Source: Haemonchus contortus | Lineage: Eukaryota; Nematoda; Chromadorea; Rhabditida; Trichostrongylidae | DNA: 64,000 nt | Direction of reading: 5' to 3' | NCBI GenBank assembly: GCA_000469685.2 | Contig: LS997567.1 | Span: forward strand, 34,624,505 to 34,688,504 | In this document: positions 21,169 to 32,100 of the stretch, piece after piece | Layout: each line of letters starts with the position of its first letter | How positions within the stretch are numbered: position 1 is the first letter of the stretch | Made by a program: the position numbers and the translations under genes | The notes under the pieces: model-generated | Database searches by the model: none | The model's input: only the letters and a program-made list of their open reading frames with translations | Told to the model about the DNA's origin: nothing

Positions 21169-21984
21169 CTGTAAAAGTGCTAATGTAAGCGGCTGCACAT
21201 GATCTTTGCGTGCCATAAATGTGGTATTGTTATCTGTAAAAGTGATGATGTAAGCGGTAGTACATAACCTTTGCATACCACAAATGAAGTATTGTTCTCT
21301 TTTTTTGCTAATTTGTCTTCACAGTTTGTGGCATTGAGCAGTAGATCCTTCAGAATTATCGAGGTACGTCATTTCAAGAGTCTTCCGGTTTCTGTGCTTT
21401 GCAGAACTAGTCAAGAAGTCCGGTCAAGCCTGGCTCTCCTGCGTTTTACGTTAAGGTCAAAATGTCTTACTTAGGCTTATCATTGGTTCTTCTCTTCCCA
21501 TCTCAAAAAAGGAGTAGTTAGCAGCAGCCCATTTCGAGTAGTACAAAACTACACTGGTCAAAACCGGTCGCTATTATCGATAGCGACGGTTACATCTATA
21601 ACCCCCACCACATTCTTCCAAGTTTTTGAGAGTTGGAACACTAAACGTCTAGAGGGACGAAGTTGCGATTGATTGGTCAATTACATATTAGACCGATATA
21701 GGAAATTGGAGTACCAACGCCCCCACAGCGTAAATCCGGTAGACCGGAATTCTTTCACTGAGATAATGAGGTCATGCCGCAAAATGTCTCGTGCAATGCA
21801 TTGCGAGGCAAGAGCGTAGCCAAATTCCGAAGTAACATACTCTAAAAACTGGAACCGCTCGTTTTAGTAGCAGTTACATATGAATTAGGAAAAGAAGAGC
21901 AATTTCGAGAATTAAAAGCGACCGAAACTTGCCTGAAGAGTCAATTCGCATACAAACTGAGGAGTTTGAAAAACCGAAAGAAAA
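21169..21984. other. QSOX intron, nothing recognised
   Basis: Start of the intron leading up to the thioredoxin exon at 30056. A pair of near repeats (GTAAAAGTG(C/A)T(A/G)ATGTAAGCGG at about 21171 and 21236) lies close to the acceptor. The expected exon for the end of thioredoxin domain 1 was not found. Confidence 0.4.
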
Positions 21985-22444
21985 ATGAGATGCAGGGTCT
22001 TAAAAGGAAAGAAGACAAACAACATCCGGCGCCGCACTCACCTTTTCGGCATTGTTGTTCTCCTGCTTTGACGTACACCTCGGATACTTGGACTCTACGG
22101 AAGCATGATGAGCACGCTGTCAGCGTTACTCAACGAGCTTTGGGAAGGACGATGCTCGGAATTTCCTTATTCACGCAAGTGCAGAAGGGAATCCGGAGTT
22201 CCGAGCTCCGTCATCGAACGAAGGTCAGGGATGCCTTTGATTACGCCAAGAAAACGAAGATCAGGTGGGCCGGACACGTTATATAATGATGATCGTGGAC
22301 GAAAGGAATGTTGGACCTCGTGTCCTTGAGCCGAGTACGATTTACTGGACCACTCTGGCTCGTGACAACGACGAATGGAGACGTCACTGGCGTCCGTTCA
22401 AAGAAATCGACGATCAACGGGACGACAGGTGATACAGGTGATTG
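21985..22444 (+). pseudogene. RTE LINE 3' fragment
   Basis: The plus strand encodes SPALTYTSDTWTLRKHDEHA, VSVTQRALGRTMLG and RTKVRDAFDYAKKTKIRWAG, the C-terminal part of the same RTE family as 10098-13138. The coding match is broken near 22265, and the element ends TACAGGTGATT at 22444. It is a 5'-truncated insertion, the usual fate of LINE copies. Confidence 0.75.
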
Positions 22445-22549
22445 TGGATTTAACCACATGTTTCTGAAGAGACACATGAATACTGATCCTAGCTCCAAAA
22501 ACTTAAGGCAGAACCCCGCTCTCTTTGAGAATTCGACAGCACTCCTTCT

Positions 22550-23035
22550 GAGTCCCCTAACCATCTTTTTCCAACACCGTGAAAAATTTTCGAGCAGAGT
22601 TATTTTTCACCTCAGTGTCGCTCATCTCAGAGATTCGACCACATTTTTTACATAGGCTCAACCCTCTTTTTACCCTCGCTCTAAAACGTTTTCGAACAGA
22701 GTTATAAACTTCCTCTCGGTCCCACCCACTCCAATGCAAGCTCCACCCACTCGGGGATTTGGCCACATTTCCCCAGTGGCCTCTGAATACCTATTTTCCG
22801 CGTTGTGGAACTTTTGGAACAGAATTATGAAGTTTCATCTTTGCCCTGCCCACCCCGGTGCAATATTCAGCTGGGGATTTGATCACATTTGCCCAATGGC
22901 CCCTGACCACTCTTTCCCCCAGTCCAGAGCGCTCGTGGCCGAGCTTCGCCAAGGTTACGTATCAGCACCTATAACGCCTGGTCGCTCCCATCATTTTTTC
23001 TTGCCTTCACGCCTTCGTTGAACCGAGTTATGAGT
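22550..23035 (-). repeat. Helitron-related repeat array, reverse orientation
   Basis: Read on the minus strand, units with GGGTGGGACC or GGGTGGAGCTT, TTATAACTCTGTTCGAAAAC and AATGTGGCCAAATCCCCGAG match the roughly 106-bp units inside the Helitron-like copies at 7.2 and 50.1-50.5 kb. The beginning TTCAACGAAGGCGTGAAGGC corresponds to 49922 onward. Neither terminus (microsatellite or hairpin/CTRR end) was found, so this is an internal fragment. Confidence 0.65.
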
Positions 23036-23221
23036 TGATGTGCAAAGTACCATACACATTGAAGACGTTCCTCCAGAGAAGGTGAGTCTCGTTCATTTGA
23101 TTTGTTGATTCATTTCTTACCTTTGAGATTTTTCGTGATGCCTGAGCTTTCCTGATGCCATAACAAGTGGTTTTGCTTTGAGCATCACACATTCCGAAGC
23201 ATCTCCCGCCTACAGTACCCC

Positions 23222-24250
23222 GCCGCCTGCGATTCAAAGTCCCTTAAAACCTCTTTCGATTTTGCACCACTACAGTGCCTGGCCATATGCGTATCCAAAC
23301 ACACTCACCACGAAACCGATCAGTGACAGGATTCGGCAGAAAATTGGATTTGAAGCGATATTTTTTATCACGGGTTGTTCTTCCAAATATCACGAACAAT
23401 CTAACAGTGTACAATTGAGTGGCGAAGAGGCCAATAGGCAGTGAAAAAGAACATAATTTTATGATTTGGGCGTGACGAAGAGCGAAGCTTGGGACCATAC
23501 CGAGGGAGAAAATTCGATCTATGATGAGGTATGCCAATAACAACTTTGCAAAGAACAAGGAGTTGTTCACGATAGCATATGCCTTTCACGCCCCCTCCTT
23601 GGATTTCGTCTACGAAGAAATTTCTTCAAAGGATGGAAAGTGCCGAAAAAACGGTTCATTTATTGCGCCGTGAATTGATATCATACTTTCAATGGGACCT
23701 ATATGGAGCAGTGTTGAGAGCAGAGACTGTAGATGCAATCATCTACAGCCTCCACATTAGAAATGAATGATGGAGATTGAGTAAAATCCATCAATGGTTT
23801 TCACATTGTAGTGAGTATAGTCGAGCACGCGGCACACTTCAGAGCGAACTCAAGACAGTTTGTCCCACAGACCGCTCACACATCCCATGAAAATGCAACT
23901 ACTTCGCGAATCAAGCTCAGTAGCGTGACCCAATCCTCATCTTTATCGATGATGTGAACGAAGCCCACACCCATATGGGCATAAGAAGTCTGCGCAAACG
24001 AGCACCACACTAACATAATAACTTCTTGTATGAATAATGATCTGAAACGAAGTATTCCCAATACTTAGGGTATTTGGGTTGGGAGCTTACGAGCTGAGTT
24101 CAAGGTACCTTCAGCTCCTGGAATGCTCCACGCCGAACGAATTATGGAGAAGGACGAAAATGACGCGAGGCCGCGGTATTCGCGTGAATTTGCGAGTTCT
24201 TACCATGAGTATTGTGTTCTAAAAACTGCCTAACAAGGGAAATATATTTG
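23222..24250. repeat. Dispersed repeat R1, copy B (no RTE insertion)
   Basis: Continuous counterpart of 9540-10097 plus 13139-13560. The junction region at 23780-23823 shows what the site looks like without the RTE. A minus-strand open frame of 108 codons (23570-23244) overlaps the frame that is open in copy A, with SLGMVPSFALRHAQIIKLC conserved between them. Function and element class are unknown. Confidence 0.75.
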
Positions 24251-24904
24251 GTCGCAGTTGCCATTCAAGATGTATGAGAACCCGTAAATTCTTCAGGAGT
24301 TTTCGGACGCTTATCTCACAGCTGCGTTCGAAATCTTCGAAACGCTTCTGGGATGCATCAAGGATCCAGTCCTTCGTATCATGCATGTGAGTTCATCAGA
24401 CTACTGTCTGCGCCTTCGCTGCATAGCTGTCTGCTTAATAGTGTCAGTGTGAGAAGTTTCTATCACAACAGGGTTCAGAAGACACAGTCTCCTTTATTCT
24501 TCCGATTTGATGAGGTCGTTTGACAGCATTTGCGGCTCATTAAAATAATCTTTCATCCGGCTTGTTCCTCACGCTACGAGTATTTGCAATTTGAAAGAGC
24601 GCGAATCACTTATATTCAAGCTCGTCTAGGTTTAGAGAATCAAATGTCTCATTTCTCATAGATTAATAGCTTTTTGATCTTATAAAAAATCAAGCAGAAA
24701 CTTCGTTTTGAAACTTACTTTGGTCAATTGATCCCTCATTTCAGACAAAGATTGATATGGACGAAGTTTCGATCCGGAAAATGCATCACTAGAGTTTCGA
24801 GGGAAATACTGGAAAAAAAACTATATTCTAAGACAGAGCACAATTTAGGGGTAGAACAAAACAACGCACATAGCCATTTAATAACTTTAACTAATTGATT
24901 GTGT
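24251..24904. other. QSOX intron, nothing recognised
   Basis: No exon or repeat family identified. Confidence 0.4.
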
Positions 24905-25000
24905 GAGCAGGGATAGCCCAGTGGATGAAAGTGTTGGCACACGTATGTTCTTAGAGAGAAGGAGCGAGTTTGATCTCTACCGAGGCCACCCCATAAGGTA
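24905..25000 (+). repeat. tRNA-derived SINE head
   Basis: GGATAGCCCAGTGGATGAAAG gives an A-box-like block, and GGAGCGAGTTTGATCTC, about 50 bp later, resembles a B box. The flanks do not form an acceptor stem, so it is a tRNA-derived repeat and not a tRNA gene. Confidence 0.5.
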
Positions 25001-25129
25001 AAAAAAGGATCAGGTTTTTGGCGTTAATCAATCCCATCTGAGGGATGCGCTTCCGCACTCCACTTTCATTCAGAATCGTAGTGGCGTAATGGGTGCTCAT
25101 GCGGCCTATACAATGGCTAGCGGTTTTCT

Positions 25130-25305
25130 GCCGATGTGCAAGTCAGTGCTTTTATCCTATCAGGCGAGTCTGGAACCAATTAACCGACCCCGGAAGAATG
25201 GAAGGCTTAGGTAGCCTAGGCGGATATCAATCCGGGATTCAAACCCCCGACCGTGCGTGTGAGATAGTGCGGCACTTGCCACTACACCACATCCGTCCCG
25301 AGTTT
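25130..25305 (-). repeat. tRNA-derived SINE, reverse orientation
   Basis: On the minus strand, GGTGTAGTGGCAAGTGCCGC (A box) is followed by GGTCGGGGGTTTGAATCCCG (B box). The downstream body includes the GCCTTCCATTC block. A related sequence with the same box order is at 56690-56850. The match to B-box consensus is very good, but no cloverleaf can be closed. Confidence 0.65.
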
Positions 25306-25419
25306 CAAAAAGTGTCAGTATAAAACTAGGACGACACCCGAAAGTGGCGTCCACGACTCCGCCCGAGTTCTGTAGACAGCATGAGAGAGCCACCGAGGCG
25401 ATGAAATTAGTTTGAATTG

Positions 25420-27780
25420 GGACCCTGAACGTCGGATCGCTTACTGGAAGGTCCCGAGAGGTCGCGTATTTTATGAAGCGCAGGAACAGCAAGTCCAATG
25501 CCTTCTAAAGACCCGCTGGAAAGAAGCCTAGGCCAGGGAAATTGGCGAAGGTGTCAAGCTCTTCCACGAAGAGGAACACACTAAACGAAATGGTGTGGCC
25601 ATAACATTGACGGAATCTCTCAAAGACTTTGATTCCGGCAGTCCCGACAACGAAAGAGATGAATTCGGCAGTGAAAAGAGGGGACTGGAAAGGGTAGATG
25701 AGAGCGAAGGAATAGGAGTAAGAAACGAAGAAGGAGAGAGGATCCCTTACCCGGCCATAGCCCATGACTTGGCAATCTGCAGACATTCCTCGCTAAATGG
25801 AAGATCTAGAAGGTAGCCTACAGCAGCCGAGGGAAAGAAAACGTGCTTGCAAGAAGATCATCTCTAAAAACTGTAAAGGAGATCAAGGTATAGCCTAGAA
25901 AGATTTGGCTCCACAGCACAGGCTTTATCTAGCAGACATTGCCATCGATCTTCTCGAGAGATCAAGGACAAAAGTGGAACGGAGGGTATGGTGGTGGAAG
26001 GTGTACCGAGACGAAGAAGAACGCCTTAAAGAAGGGATTTTAGAATGGATTCCCAGATTCCGGAGGCTCGTATGAGAAACTTGATAGTCGAGAAATAGAG
26101 AAGTTTGTCCTTCAGTCGGCTGAAGCGCGTCACTGGGCTACTCAGGACGTCGGGGTAGTGTCAGGAACAGCGACGAAGCATTCCTGAAGAAGCCTGGTCA
26201 GGTCAGGCGTATGTGAAGAAATATTTCCACAGGCTCCTGAAGGAAGAGTTCGCCCATAACACCTCCCAATCAAAGGCATCGGCTGGACCCGTTGAACTCT
26301 GGACAGAGGATGAGTTGCTTAGATTGAGAAGGCCACTGATCCGGATGTGGTACTGATCGAGGCGCGGAAGTCATTCGGAGAGCACAGGATAAAATGGTTT
26401 ACCCGATTACTAAACATTGTGACCACATAAGGAAGAATCTCAGATGCGTGGAGGAGCAGCACTATCGTTTCTACTTCAAGCAGAACCAGGTTTTCAAGGG
26501 TGGAATCTTTATTCGCCTGACGTTTCGACTAACTCGTCGTTATCGAAGGCTCGAAAGCGTATCGCGACTCTGGAGTGTTACCTATCACGCTTGACGTAGA
26601 CCAGCTCTTAAATAGTTGCAATTCTTAGTTGGAAGTTCATCAGCCTGAATTGCAACCAGTTAAGAGCTGGTCTACGTCAAGCGTGATAGGTAACACTCTA
26701 AAGTTGCGATACGCTTTCAGGCCTTCGATAACGACCAGTTAGTCGAAACGTCAGGCGAATAAAGATTCCACCATTAAAAACCTTGTTGACACAGAAGCAC
26801 TGATTAATAACAGTAAAAATGCCCAGGTTTCAAGAAAGGCGAACATGGAGATCGCTTTAGAACGTGGTTTGTTCTAACTACCGGGAGATCAGGTTGAGAT
26901 GAATCTTGACGAGCGGCTGGACGACTCAAAATTGAGAGAATTGGTCCCGATCTCACAGGAGCAGTTGCCTGGAAAATCTACAACGGATGCTATCTTCACA
27001 GCTAGACAACCTATGGAGAAATGTCGAAAAATACATAGATCCTGCTACCTGGTTTTCCTTGATCTAGAGAAAGCATTCGACCGTCTAACGAGACACACTC
27101 AGGAGAGCCCTCCAAAAACGAAACGTTCGAGAACAAATGATCTTTTTGTTAAAGGACATGTACGATGCTTGCACGACAACAATACGCACTCCACACGGCC
27201 AAAATGGAGCAATAGATGTCACTTTGGAGGAACACCACGGATCAGCTCTAAGGACGTTTCTCTTCCTGCTTACAGTAGAGGTCATCACAAAAGAACTCAT
27301 GGATAGATCATTGAAAACGAAAGTGCTGGTGGAGAACGGGCTCTAGCTGAACGTGAAGAAGACCAAGGTCCTCAGCTCCGAGAATGCACGGAGGCAATCG
27401 CCGACGGTTGCGTGGACGGGGAGCGATCTAGCCGCTGATAGTAGCGTGGACCAGGCCGTAAAATCCCGAATAAACGCCGCATGAATGAAGCGAAGGAAGT
27501 CTACCAGTATCCTCTGCGACCGTCGGTGCTTCGGGACTTTCAAAGGAAAGGTGGTGAGGCCCACGATGCTCTATGGCAGCGAGTATCGGCCCGTAAGTAA
27601 AAACCACGAAAGACAGCTCCGCTTCGTTGGAATGAGAATGCTCAAATGGGCCTGTGGTTGGATGCGGTTGCATCGGATCAGAGACGAAGATGTCGGCCAA
27701 GGGGCCCCAGTTCAGCTGGAGATGAGAGAGCAGCGCGTACGATGGTTCGAGAATGTACCAAGAACACCTTAGAGCCATTC
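25420..27780 (+). pseudogene. RTE endonuclease-reverse transcriptase pseudogene, YADD deleted
   Basis: The reading passes through many frames and stops. The catalytic Asp-Asp box expected about 10 residues after ELMDR is absent because roughly 30 codons are missing. The conserved RT entry region (VKWFTRLLN-like, about 26390) is present in broken frames just before the hairpin insertion. It cannot encode an active enzyme. Confidence 0.75.
26488..26783. repeat. 296-bp near-perfect hairpin
   Basis: Left arm 26488-26624 and right arm 26647-26783 are inverted repeats with few mismatches; the loop is 22 bp. Arm landmarks are GGAATCTTTATTCGCCTGAC, GTTTCGACTAAC and ACGCTTGACGTAGACCAGCT. It interrupts the RTE copy and is bordered by similar bases (CCAGGTTTTCAAG on the left, CCAGGTTTCAAG to the right at about 26827). 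The block GTCGAAACGTCAGGCGAATA with the preceding GCCTTCGATAACGACC resembles terminal regions of some Penelope-like elements, recalled but not verified. It may be a MITE or a folded remnant of such a terminus. Confidence 0.75.
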
Positions 27781-28411
27781 AACAAGGGAAGCAATGGAGT
27801 CATGGAGGTTGACAAGGAAGGTCTTTCAGAGCGCGGGACGCTTTTTGAAAATGGTTTTTTGTATGGTGTAGGGGCATGAGCACTGAGTAGATAAGTATGG
27901 TCCATTTCCGCTAAGTGGCCTTCTGAATGCCTAAAGAGAAGTAAAAAGGATTTTGTCAGAAATTGCCGTTTTAACACACTAGGGTTCGTTCGTTTCATTC
28001 GTGGCGTCGACTGTCGCACAGTAGAGGGGGCCATTGGAGGCGACATTGAAAACAACGTGAAAGGTAGTCAAAAAAGGGACCCACATGTTGAAAAGTGCGG
28101 GGAAGTTTCACATAAGCTCTCCACGGTTGAGCTGCCCAGCAGTGTCGGATGGTGTGGTGAATAACTATGGAGACTTCGAATAAGGACGAATAGGATGGGT
28201 TGATGGTTCGGATTCCTGAGGCTTCGCCGTTTTTGCATTTTCTGATGCCACCTCCAAATTGGCTCCATATTGCACCAGAGCCAAAGCAAGTGCCTGACTG
28301 GTCATGGTCGTGACCAGGACCAGCCAGGCACATAACCCCTACAAGTCGTTAGAATTTGTTGTGTGGAGCACTATCAGTGGAGGAGCATCCAGGCTCCACA
28401 ATTCCAGGAGT

Positions 28412-29173
28412 CCCCCTTTCCCCTTCCCCCCCCCCCGACTTTCTCACGTAGTTTTTTCATCAGTTTGGCTCACATCGAGAGTTCATTCAGTTGGTAAAAT
28501 GTTGGTAAAATGGTATGGTATCATTTTAGTAGTCAAAAAACTCGATATCATATCATCTGGTCTTCGGACATTGTATGGACATTGCACAGTCCTTACAATT
28601 CTTTGAATGATTTGGACAGTAATGGTTTTATCGTTGTTTTATTTCGACCGAATTCCTTCGAAACTGATGAAAGGCGCATCTAACACATATGATTTTACCG
28701 TTTCTTACCCTAGCGTTGATTTCGCGCCGTTGATGGGTTTTTGTCCGCTTTTCTGGTTAGTCATCTCCATCTCCTTCTCTCCTCGCGATCAGTGTCTTCT
28801 CGACTTCGGCAACGTCCTTCTTGATCGCGTCCTGCCAGCCCTTCATAGCAGGACGCGGTGTTAGGGGACCGTATGTTGGGAACGGGTATCGCCCAAACCC
28901 TTCATCTAGTCATTATTCTAGTAATCCGGCGCTAGAATGATTTCCTTCACGGCTGACAGCTCTTTATACTAAGCCTAACACTCTTGGATGCTTCAGCAGG
29001 AAGACGAGTTGAAAGGGAGTCTGATTCAATTTCCCACAGGAGTCCGCGGTTGACGCCCAGAGAAAGGTCGGAATCAGGAGTCTTTGCACTGACGAACGAG
29101 GTCGAGGACAGCTTCCATCGAGCAGGAACCAATTACAACACTTATATAGTGTGAAATTAAATGGCGCCTTCAT
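28412..29173. other. Loop of the 2-kb foldback element
   Basis: Apart from an RTE tail at 28745-28862 and a C-run at about 28420-28437, the loop shows no recognisable gene. An 85-codon plus-strand frame (28607-28864) has no motif. Confidence 0.5.
28745..28862 (-). pseudogene. RTE tail fragment captured in the foldback loop
   Basis: The minus strand reads GWQDAIKKDVAEVEKTLIAR and, after a stop, LTRKADKN. This resembles the RTE C-terminus 'KRWRDAIKKDLAEVK...WRRLTRKADPA'. It is short and frame-damaged. It may be captured sequence or an insertion into the loop. Confidence 0.5.
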
Positions 29174-29778
29174 ACTCCTAGGAGTGTGAAGCCTGGAAGC
29201 TCCTCCACTGTTAGTGCTCCACACAACAAATTCTAACGACTTGTAGAGGTTATGTGCCTGGCTGGAACTGGTCACGACCATGACCATTCAGGCACTCGCT
29301 TTGGCTCTGGTGCAATATGGAGCCAATTTGGAGGTGGCAGCATAAACTGCAAAAACGGGAAAGCCTCGGAGATCCGAAACATCAACCCATCCTAGTCGTC
29401 CGTCATCGAAGACCACACCGCTACCCACCACACCATCCGTCGCTGCTGTTGGCTTAACCGTGGAGAGCCCATATGAAACTTCCCCGCACTTTTCAACATG
29501 TGGGTCCCTTTTTTGACTACCGTTCACGTTATTTTCAATGCGCAGTCAACCGGCGCCTTCTACTGTACGGACAGTCGGCGCCATGAATGAAACAAACGAC
29601 GCTGAGTGGGTTAAAACGGCGATTTCTGACAAAATAGTTTTCAGTCGTTTTTTGGCATTCAGAAGGCCATTTAGCGGAAATAGACCATAGTTTTACACTC
29701 AGTGCTCATGCCCCTATACCATGCAAAAAACCATTTTCAAAAAGCGTCCCACGCCCTGAAAGACCTTCCTTGTGAGAT

Positions 29779-29953
29779 CAAGGGAAGCGATCACCAGGGG
29801 CTTCAAAGAAGAGCTGGCGCGACGTGATCGAGATGAAGCTCGCTGAAGCTGAGGTAACGTCAGAAGATGCCGTTAATAGAAAGAAAGACAGTTGATAAGA
29901 ACAGCGGGCTTGCGACGAGCGGGATTAACGCTAGGGAAAAGAAGAAGAAGAAC
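29779..29953 (+). pseudogene. 3' end of the 25.4-kb RTE copy
   Basis: The plus strand encodes KKSWRDVIEMKLAEAEVTSE then DAVNRKKDS, the usual C-terminus of this RTE subfamily. The element closes with GCGGGATTAACGCTAGGGAA followed by AAGA units, typical of RTE 3' ends with short tandem tails. It is the continuation of 25385-27792 beyond the foldback insertion. Confidence 0.7.
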
Positions 29954-30055
29954 TGGTTGGTTGTGTTCATACTCAATCACCAAGCAACTTTTTCTCAGCA
30001 AATTCTTTGCACAACAAATATAGGAAGGAAGTCGCCGAAGGTGTGATGAATGTAC

Positions 30056-30229
30056 CTTTATAAAAGGAAAAAACTGCACGTTATTACTCCGGCAGGTGTT
30101 TTGGTTTGAGGAATCAGCGCAGTTGATAGCTGCAATCTTCACTACATCCTGCCATCCGCGAACGTCCCTTGCCAGTTCTTTGTAAAGTGGTGCAAATGAT
30201 CGGCAGTGTCCACACCAATCAGAATAGAA
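30056..30229 (-). CDS. QSOX exon: thioredoxin active-site CGHC
   Basis: A 174-bp, 58-codon exon with acceptor ACTTGCAG and donor GTACATTC, phase 0 at both ends. It encodes FYSDWCGHCRSFAPLYKELA, VRGWQDVVKIAAINCADSSN and ends VQFFPFIK. WCGHC is the redox-active dithiol of QSOX/PDI thioredoxin domains. 'INCADSSNQNTCRSNNVQFFP' has the QSOX/PDI distribution (D/C-ADxxNxxxCRxxxVxxFP). It joins in frame to the signal-peptide exon ending YLVE, giving LVEFYSDWCGHC, the standard beta-strand into the active site. The exon for the rest of the domain was not found. Confidence 0.9.
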
Positions 30230-32100
30230 CTGCAAGTATCATTAAATGCTGTTTTTCGATTTCTAATAAGTTACGAAGAATGTTGCTCCATTAAAAAATC
30301 GGTAGACTTTGTACTCAGACTACAAGACATTGTTTTATTGTTTTCAATTCAGTTTGCTACTTTTTATTTGCAACCTGCTTGAGAACCGCAGTCAATCTTT
30401 GCTTCTATTCCAGGCCAGAAAAGACATTCATATTGCTTTTGTTTTGCTGCGATCGAACCTCTTTGACCCACTAGTTTTCATCAGCGTCAAATGTCAAATT
30501 ACCTTAGGCTTCTCACGGGAATGAGAACGGAACAACAATTCGCAACCCTCCTCAAAAGGATACTGGTCACCTGAAAATGAAGAAAACAACGAGACTTCGG
30601 TAAAACCATCGGCCTGTACACGCAAGTGCTTGCTGCGATTAAAAAAATTAATAAGCTGGGGCAACTTATCAAAGTAGTTGTTTACCTGTTCACACCAAAA
30701 ATCGCGAAGAGTTATATCACCATAACTGTTGGTAGTGCTCGCAGAGAGGCTGAGAAACAGGTTCTCTCAAGTGAGTTAACGGGTTTCTTCGCAGCTTCTC
30801 AGTATCGCGAAAAGCAGTGAGAAACTTCTGACGTAGGATTAAGTCAAATTGAGCAAGATAAATACGGATATGAGAGTGGTTGTCAGTCCGTGTTCGTTTC
30901 TTATGCAAAAGTAGATTGCGGCTTTTTCGCAAGGAATCAGTTAGGTTGACGTGCTAAGGAAAAGTGCAAGACGAGTAACACCGGAATCATGTTCTGCAAT
31001 GTCACGTATTTTTGGTGTTATTATGATCCCTTTCATGAAGAGACGATGGTTATTTGTGGTCCCATAAGAATTAGTACAAGAAGAATTGGGTAAATGCTCT
31101 TTCTTGGGGAGCGATTTTTTTCGAACTTCACCTTCTATTGACGCTGGCTACCAGCTAATATGCCATTACGAAAACAACGAAAACTGACTTAACATGAAAT
31201 TTGTTCGCCTTCGTTCATTCATAACCGTGCGAGCGCGCAACACTCCTCTTCCTACTGTTTAACAGCAGAGACAAATTTGTACAGATTATATTCATTGTTG
31301 TTGTACCAAGTAGCAACAAAGTTTATCCCCTCGATGAAGGCTCAACTTATGCTCTTTTAGTGGCCCTTTCCGGGCTCAAGCCACACATTTCAAGATTCGA
31401 TGCGAAATGTATTTAACTGACATCGCTATCCTTTGCATCCACGGTATCGGTTGTGCGGCACACTATACAGGCCTTACTCAATAGGAGTTTAGACGAGAAT
31501 GTTCTGAGAAAAGATGATCTGCATTCTTTCTTGGGTAGATTAACGATCCATACGGAATGCAGTTTTCGACGCACTGCTGAATTAAATTGCAAAAAATAGT
31601 AGATAGAATCAAGTGCAAGCCTTTTACGATTATAAAATCGTTGCCAAGAATTGAAGAGAAAGAATATGTATTGGCAACCTGGGGTCGTAAGATGGCGTTC
31701 AACAAAATAATTCTTCATCAAGGAGCCTTACAACATGAAATTTTCAAAAATTTACTTTTGGGTGTAAACAGCACACGCTTGAAGGGTCTGTATACCACTG
31801 TGAAGTGTACCAAGATACTATTCTCAATGGACATATTTTGTAAGCGGCGTATTGAGCCGCAGCCTATTTAGGAAATGCTATACAAAGCACTCGAGGTAGC
31901 CTTATATGGGACTGTGCTGACCTTCCCTGTGGTGCTTCATTTACTACTTAGTACAAGTTCCTCAACACTACATGAGGTTTCTCATGGGTTTGTCTAATTC
32001 GTTGTAAGGATTACCTTGAGTTCAACAGTAGCCATGATATTCAGCTCTACATATTTATCCAGACTATACCTTTACTAGACATAAGGTTAGGCTTACTTAC
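30230..32100. other. QSOX first intron, no repeat family recognised
   Basis: A 1.87-kb intron starting GTAAGTAAG and ending TTGCAG on the minus strand. Open frames here (for example 31587-31871 plus) have no recognisable motif. Unlike the other long introns it contains no obvious transposon. Confidence 0.6.

Larger units (their letters stand above)
25385..27792 (+). mobile_element. RTE-clade LINE copy (second subfamily), 5' and middle part
   Basis: Order on the plus strand: GTLNVGSLTGRSREVA (endonuclease start, about 25420), GVAITLTESLKD, GLERVDESEGIGVRNEEGER and AHDLAICRHS (about 25770), then reverse transcriptase pieces RKSTTDAIF-like (GKSTTDAIFTARQ), CYLVFLDLEKAFD (about 27045-27085), TTIRTPHGQNGAIDVTLEEH, and the C-terminal MRMLKWACGWMRLHRIRDED. 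The element continues at 29779-29953 beyond a foldback insertion. A 296-bp hairpin sits at 26488-26783. The YADD-containing segment is deleted between ELMDRSLKTK and VLVENGL near 27330. Confidence 0.8.
27793..29778. mobile_element. 2-kb foldback element inserted in the RTE copy
   Basis: Inverted arms at 27813-28411 and 29174-29772 (about 600 bp each) begin CAAGGAAGGTCTTTCAG and enclose a 760-bp loop. The host RTE has CAAGGGAAGC at 27783-27792 and again at 29779-29788, which could be a 10-bp target duplication. Long TIRs with 9-10 bp duplications occur in Mutator-like elements. However, 20 and 6 unmatched bases lie between those copies and the arms, so the boundary is provisional. No transposase motif was found. 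Confidence 0.7.

Noticed and set aside
24905..24990. Possible tRNA gene
   Set aside because: A- and B-box-like blocks are present, but no 7-bp acceptor stem or anticodon arm can be formed; better explained as a SINE.
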